From Mycobacterium sp. Aquia_213 (GTDB lineage: Bacteria; Actinomycetota; Actinomycetes; Mycobacteriales; Mycobacteriaceae): a DNA stretch of 64,000 nucleotides. Where the stretch lies: NCBI RefSeq assembly GCF_026625985.1, contig NZ_CP113116.1, forward strand, positions 1 to 64,000, written 5' to 3'. This document shows, piece after piece, positions 60,716 through 64,000 of the stretch. The translations under genes were made by a program, and so were the position numbers. The notes beneath the pieces are model-generated. The model had not been told where the DNA came from and did not search any database. It saw nothing but the letters and a program-made list of their open reading frames with translations. How positions within the stretch are numbered: position 1 is the stretch's first letter; the number at the start of each line of letters is the position of its first letter.

Positions 60716-61009
60716 CTAACCGCCGAACATGCCGCTGACACCGTGCTCGGTGCTGGCCATCGCCGCACTGGCCTCGGTGATGGTGTGCGACAGCGACTGC
60801 AACGAGTTGTTGAGTTCGTCCGACTTAGTCTGCCAGTCGTTCTGCACGGCCTGGTAGGCCTCCGAACCGGTACCGCCCCACGCCTCGGCAAGCTTGGCGA
60901 GGGACTGCTTTCCTTCGTCGAGAAGACCTTGGACGGTCTGCACCGACGATGCGATGGAGCTCGCACCGGCCTCGATGCCGCTGAAATTCCATGACTGAGC
61001 TTCCGACAT
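60716..61009 (-). CDS. esxA: ESX-1 secreted protein EsxA (ESAT-6)
   Basis: EsxA is a WXG100 protein that forms a 1:1 complex with EsxB and is tied to phagosomal membrane damage. The 97 residues contain [38 protein letters not shown] (WGG turn at 44-46) and the C-terminal [13 protein letters not shown], very close to M. tuberculosis ESAT-6. It lies 43 bp after esxB. Confidence 0.97.
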   Translation of the reverse strand: MSEAQSWNFSGIEAGASSIASSVQTVQGLLDEGKQSLAKLAEAWGGTGSEAYQAVQNDWQTKSDELNNSLQSLSHTITEASAAMASTEHGVSGMFGG

Positions 61010-61052
61010 GATTTGTCTCCGTTTCTTTCTGATGCTGAGGGGTTAGGTGGGC

Positions 61053-61364
61053 TCAGAAGCCCATGTTGCCGGCGCTCGACTGCAGAGCGTTGGCCTGCTC
61101 TTCGTTCGCCCGCGAGTACTGCACGCCGGCCTGGCTGATCTTCTCGTGAATGTCGGTGAGCGCCTTGATCTGCGCGTTGCCGGCCTCTTGGAAGCGCTGC
61201 AGCGCCGACTGTGCCGCCGAGCCGGCCTGGCCGGTCCAGTGGCTGGCCAACTCGCCGCCGGTGTGCTCTACGCCCTTGATGACGCCCTGAAGCTCGCCAC
61301 CGATCCGGTCGAAGTTCCCGGCCTCGGCGCTGAGGGTACTGGCATCAGTTTTCATTTCTGCCAT
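61053..61364 (-). CDS. esxB: ESX-1 secreted protein EsxB (CFP-10)
   Basis: EsxB is the partner of EsxA that carries the export signal read by EccCb1. The 103 residues begin AEMKTDASTLSAEAGNF and have the WTG turn at 43-45. The C-terminal tail keeps the NMGF end that docks on EccCb1. The general YxxxD/E secretion motif, YSRAD in M. tuberculosis, reads Tyr83-SRA-Asn87 here, with the acidic residue replaced by Asn. The gene lies 88 bp after PPE68. Confidence 0.96.
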   Translation of the reverse strand: MAEMKTDASTLSAEAGNFDRIGGELQGVIKGVEHTGGELASHWTGQAGSAAQSALQRFQEAGNAQIKALTDIHEKISQAGVQYSRANEEQANALQSSAGNMGF

Positions 61365-61452
61365 GTTGAACTACTTTCTGTGTGCTCTGTCCTCGCCAAG
61401 TGCTGGCAAGTCTTCCGGCCCGGGCGGCCGGGAAGTCTGTTGTGGCGGATGC

Positions 61453-62691
61453 TCACCAGTCGTCTCCGTCGTCGACGCCGTGTAGCTCGTCGTAGTGGAG
61501 GTTGGTGCCTTCTTCTTCTTCGCGCGCAAGCGCTACCGGGGTTGCCATACCCTGCTTGGCGCCCGCGCCGGATTGTGCACCGGCGCCCGCACCGAGCGGC
61601 GCGGCGCCGGCTCCCGCCGACGAGCCGGCTCCGGCGCCGGCAGGCGCGAGGGCGGCGCCGGGCTTGTCGAGCAACGAGCTCATCATCGACGTGCGGGGCC
61701 CGCTCAGGCCGGAACCCGGAAGTGTCTCCGCGTGCATCAGTCCCATGCCGACGCTCGGTCCCGAGCCGCCCAGCAGCGGATGGGACGACAACGGCGGTGC
61801 CCCGAGCAGGCCCATCTGCGCGCCACCTTTACCGAGCTCGCCGCCGAGTTTGCCGCCGCCGACCGTGAGGCTGTCGCCCAAGGTTGAACTGCCCATGCCG
61901 CCGGACTGGCCGGCCATGGATGTCAGCTGCTGCAGCGGCTGCATGAGCTGCTGCATGGGTCCGCCGAGTTGCCCCAGCCCGTTCATCAACTGCGAAACCT
62001 GGTCCATCCCAGAGGGTGTGGGGGTGAGGTCGTCCGCATCGTCGGCGGCGTTCGATGCCGCCGCGAGTAGCGCCGAGGACCCCAACGGCCCGGGGTCGGC
62101 GGCCGTGTCGGACAGCATGCCGACCGCCGTGGCCGCCTCCGCCTCGGCAGCCGCGTCCATTCCGGGTGCGAGAATCGGCGTCATCTCGGGAAGGGGTTCG
62201 AAGACGGTGTTGGCGGCGGTTTCGGCGGCGTAGATGTCCATCGCGCCACCGGCCTGGTTCCACATCCGGACGAAGTAGTCCGTTTCGTTGAACCCGATCG
62301 GCATCGTGTTGATACCAAAGAAATTGGTGGCCGTCAGAACCGTAGTGGTGATCCTGTTCGTCGCGATCTCGGGCAGCGACGGCGTCATTCCCAACGCCTT
62401 CATGTATGCGGCGGCCTGTGCCCCGGCCTGCATGCCGCGCTTGCGCGCGGCCAGCGCGGCGGTCTGTAGCCACATCACCATCCGCGTGGCCGCGGCCGTC
62501 GCGCGCTCGCTGCCGGTCCCGGTCCATGCTCCAGAAAGAGCGGTCATGCTCGCGGCCAACTCGGCGGCCTCGGCCTCGAGACCGGCGGCCAGCGCCTCCC
62601 ACCCCGCGGCGGCCTGGAGCATCGGCGAAGGACCCGCGCCGGCCATCAGCCGTGCGGTGTTCAGCTCCGGTGGCATAGCGTGCCACAGCAT
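61453..62691 (-). CDS. PPE68: ESX-1 associated PPE68 protein
   Basis: This 412-residue PPE family protein has the start [20 protein letters not shown], nearly identical to M. tuberculosis PPE68. The PPE helical domain runs to about residue 175 ([21 protein letters not shown] and [27 protein letters not shown]), and the C-terminal part is Gly/Ala/Ser-rich, ending in an acidic stretch. Its usual partner gene PE35 is not present upstream. Confidence 0.95.
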   Translation of the reverse strand: MLWHAMPPELNTARLMAGAGPSPMLQAAAGWEALAAGLEAEAAELAASMTALSGAWTGTGSERATAAATRMVMWLQTAALAARKRGMQAGAQAAAYMKALGMTPSLPEIATNRITTTVLTATNFFGINTMPIGFNETDYFVRMWNQAGGAMDIYAAETAANTVFEPLPEMTPILAPGMDAAAEAEAATAVGMLSDTAADPGPLGSSALLAAASNAADDADDLTPTPSGMDQVSQLMNGLGQLGGPMQQLMQPLQQLTSMAGQSGGMGSSTLGDSLTVGGGKLGGELGKGGAQMGLLGAPPLSSHPLLGGSGPSVGMGLMHAETLPGSGLSGPRTSMMSSLLDKPGAALAPAGAGAGSSAGAGAAPLGAGAGAQSGAGAKQGMATPVALAREEEEGTNLHYDELHGVDDGDDW

Positions 62692-62971
62692 GCTCGGCTC
62701 CCTTGGTCGCGAGGTATGTGGTGCGTTAGTTCTTGCGGTCTGCTGCTACGCGAAAATTTCGCTCGCGGGAACAATGCGGGGTGGGTTGCATTTTGCGGGA
62801 CCCTTCTCGAATTGCACGTGAACGAATATCAAATTCTGCGTGAACGCAGTCCATTTCTGTCGCAGTGAAAATCTTAATCGCACATTGCAGTCACCGGCGC
62901 GGTTTATCGCGGTTTCAATCCCGGCTCCCGTAATGGGCGTTGGGATAATCCTAACCGGCTGCTGCGGGTGG
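62692..62971 (-). promoter_or_regulatory. Intergenic region between eccCb1 and PPE68 lacking PE35; probable PPE68-esxBA promoter
   Basis: These 280 bp are A+T-rich for this genome, especially 62750-62880, and contain no reading frame of PE type on the minus strand. In M. tuberculosis this position holds PE35 (99 codons), which would not fit here. The base composition suggests a promoter for PPE68-esxB-esxA, but I cannot define -35/-10 elements. Confidence 0.5.
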
Positions 62972-64000
62972 TCAGTGCAGTTCTTCTGGAGGGTCGATGT
63001 AGGCGGCTTGGATGATGTCCTTGCCGTCCGGCGAGACCAGAATTCCCTGGCCAGGGGGCCGGCGCTTCACCGCGAACTCCCTCGAGGGGAAGTCGGCCTT
63101 GTCGCCGGAGAGCAGCAGGGTAGGAGATCCCGCTCCGTAGGCCGCACCGACGAACTTGTCCATGGTCGACTTATACGCGTGGCTCATTTGGCAGGTGACG
63201 ATGATGTGCAATCCGATATCGGAAGAGGCCGGCAATAATGGAGCCAACGGCATCATTGGTGGCATCCCTCCAGACGCACCCACGATCATGTGCCAATCGT
63301 CGACCAAAAGCACCAGATCGAATCCTGTCCACCATGACCGGGACCGCAACTGCGTGGCGGTCAGATCGGACGGCGGCAGCCGCTTTTGCAGGTTGATCGC
63401 GAGCGCTTTGATCGACTCGTCGAGCGACTGGGCATTGCGGTTGATCGCTCCCGCAGCGAGTAGATGGCTCTCCGGCACCGCGTCCAGAAGTCCGGACCGG
63501 TAGTCGGCCAACATGAACCGCACCTGGTCGGGGCTGTTGCGGGCACAGATGGCCCGGGCGATCGCGTGGGCGATGGTTGTCTTGCCCGACTTGGCCGCGC
63601 CGAAAATCAGGATGTGGTTCGCCGCGTACAAGTGGGCGTAAGCCGGGGTGAGGTCCGTCTCGCGGATGCCGACCGGAATCGTCCAGCGAGTGCGGTAGTC
63701 GGACTCCGGCCCCGGCGGTTCCGGGTCGAGTTCATACAGATGGATGCGCTCCGGCAGCACCCGGACCCGCGGTGCTTCCTCCGTGGTGTGGGACGCAATG
63801 TGGTTCACCGCAACGGTGATTGCCTCGACCAGACCATCGGTGCTGTGCACGCCGTCGAGCCGGGGCGCACCCATCATCAGGTGGTGCTTCTCGATCGACA
63901 TTCCCCGGCCCGGTCGGTTCGCCGGGATATCCCGGGTGGCGCGGTCCAGCTGGGTGTCGTTGACGTCGCCCAGCCGGAACTCGATCTTGGTACCGAGGTA
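62972..64000 (-). CDS. eccCb1: ESX-1 FtsK/SpoIIIE-type ATPase EccCb1 (C-terminal part; 5' end outside the window)
   Basis: EccCb1 is the cytosolic motor half that recognises the EsxB tail. The frame is open from the window edge, beginning [24 protein letters not shown], so the true start lies beyond 64000. About 342 C-terminal residues are seen. They include the last ATPase domain with Walker [10 protein letters not shown] and Walker [10 protein letters not shown]. The end, [12 protein letters not shown], fits the family. Confidence 0.95.
   Translation of the reverse strand, partial: YLGTKIEFRLGDVNDTQLDRATRDIPANRPGRGMSIEKHHLMMGAPRLDGVHSTDGLVEAITVAVNHIASHTTEEAPRVRVLPERIHLYELDPEPPGPESDYRTRWTIPVGIRETDLTPAYAHLYAANHILIFGAAKSGKTTIAHAIARAICARNSPDQVRFMLADYRSGLLDAVPESHLLAAGAINRNAQSLDESIKALAINLQKRLPPSDLTATQLRSRSWWTGFDLVLLVDDWHMIVGASGGMPPMMPLAPLLPASSDIGLHIIVTCQMSHAYKSTMDKFVGAAYGAGSPTLLLSGDKADFPSREFAVKRRPPGQGILVSPDGKDIIQAAYIDPPEELH

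Overview
The window comes from a Mycobacterium, most likely a slow-growing species. Around the replication origin it carries the arrangement recF-dnaN-oriC-dnaA-rpmH-rnpA-yidD-yidC-jag-rsmG-parA-parB. This is followed by a thioredoxin/SigM/MurJ block and then by type VII secretion (ESX) loci. Relative to M. tuberculosis H37Rv the window is in reverse-complement orientation, running from Rv0003 back through Rv3924c to about Rv3871. ESX-2-type genes are known mainly from slow growers. No rRNA is present, so I do not name a species.

Layout. (1) 1-10131: replication and segregation core. It includes oriC between dnaA and dnaN, a DnaA-box cluster upstream of dnaA, and two perfect 16-bp parS palindromes, one at the rsmG start codon and one inside parA. 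(2) 10416-22238: a GNAT-like protein, then a long minus-strand block that reads mutT4, a DUF6049 membrane protein, murJ, sigM, rsmA, trxB, trxC, cwlM. (3) 22334-30443: pcnA, then three PknF/PknJ-type receptor kinases and a DxDxDG-repeat protein. (4) 30586-39742: a reduced ESX-2 locus (esxD, esxC, espG2, a MinD-like ATPase, eccD2, mycP2, eccE2, eccA2). The eccB2, eccC2, PE36 and PPE69 genes expected just upstream of esxD are absent. (5) 39883-64000: an ESX-1 locus. It has mycP1, eccE1 and espL on the plus strand, espB and espK on the plus strand further on, and espJ, eccD1, espI, esxA, esxB, PPE68 and eccCb1 (cut by the window end) on the minus strand.

The most unusual part is 43.2-52.4 kb. 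About 9 kb of non-ESX genes sit between espL and espB, and espL/espB are in swapped order relative to M. tuberculosis. The insert has two arms converging on each other. The plus arm holds a sulfotransferase, two tandem GT9 (heptosyltransferase-like) proteins and a DUF4254 protein. The minus arm holds a TauD-like Fe(II)/2-oxoglutarate dioxygenase, a DUF6065 protein, a second sulfotransferase, a DUF1796 papain-like protein and a glycosyltransferase-like protein. A divergent FkbM methyltransferase follows. Together these look like a pathway that builds, sulfates, oxidises and methylates a saccharide or other surface or secreted product. That reading is inference from gene families only.

Other departures from the usual ESX-1 layout are a missing PE35 next to PPE68, an EsxB whose YxxxD/E export motif reads YSRAN, and strong RNA hairpins directly downstream of both esx pairs (esxBA and esxDC).
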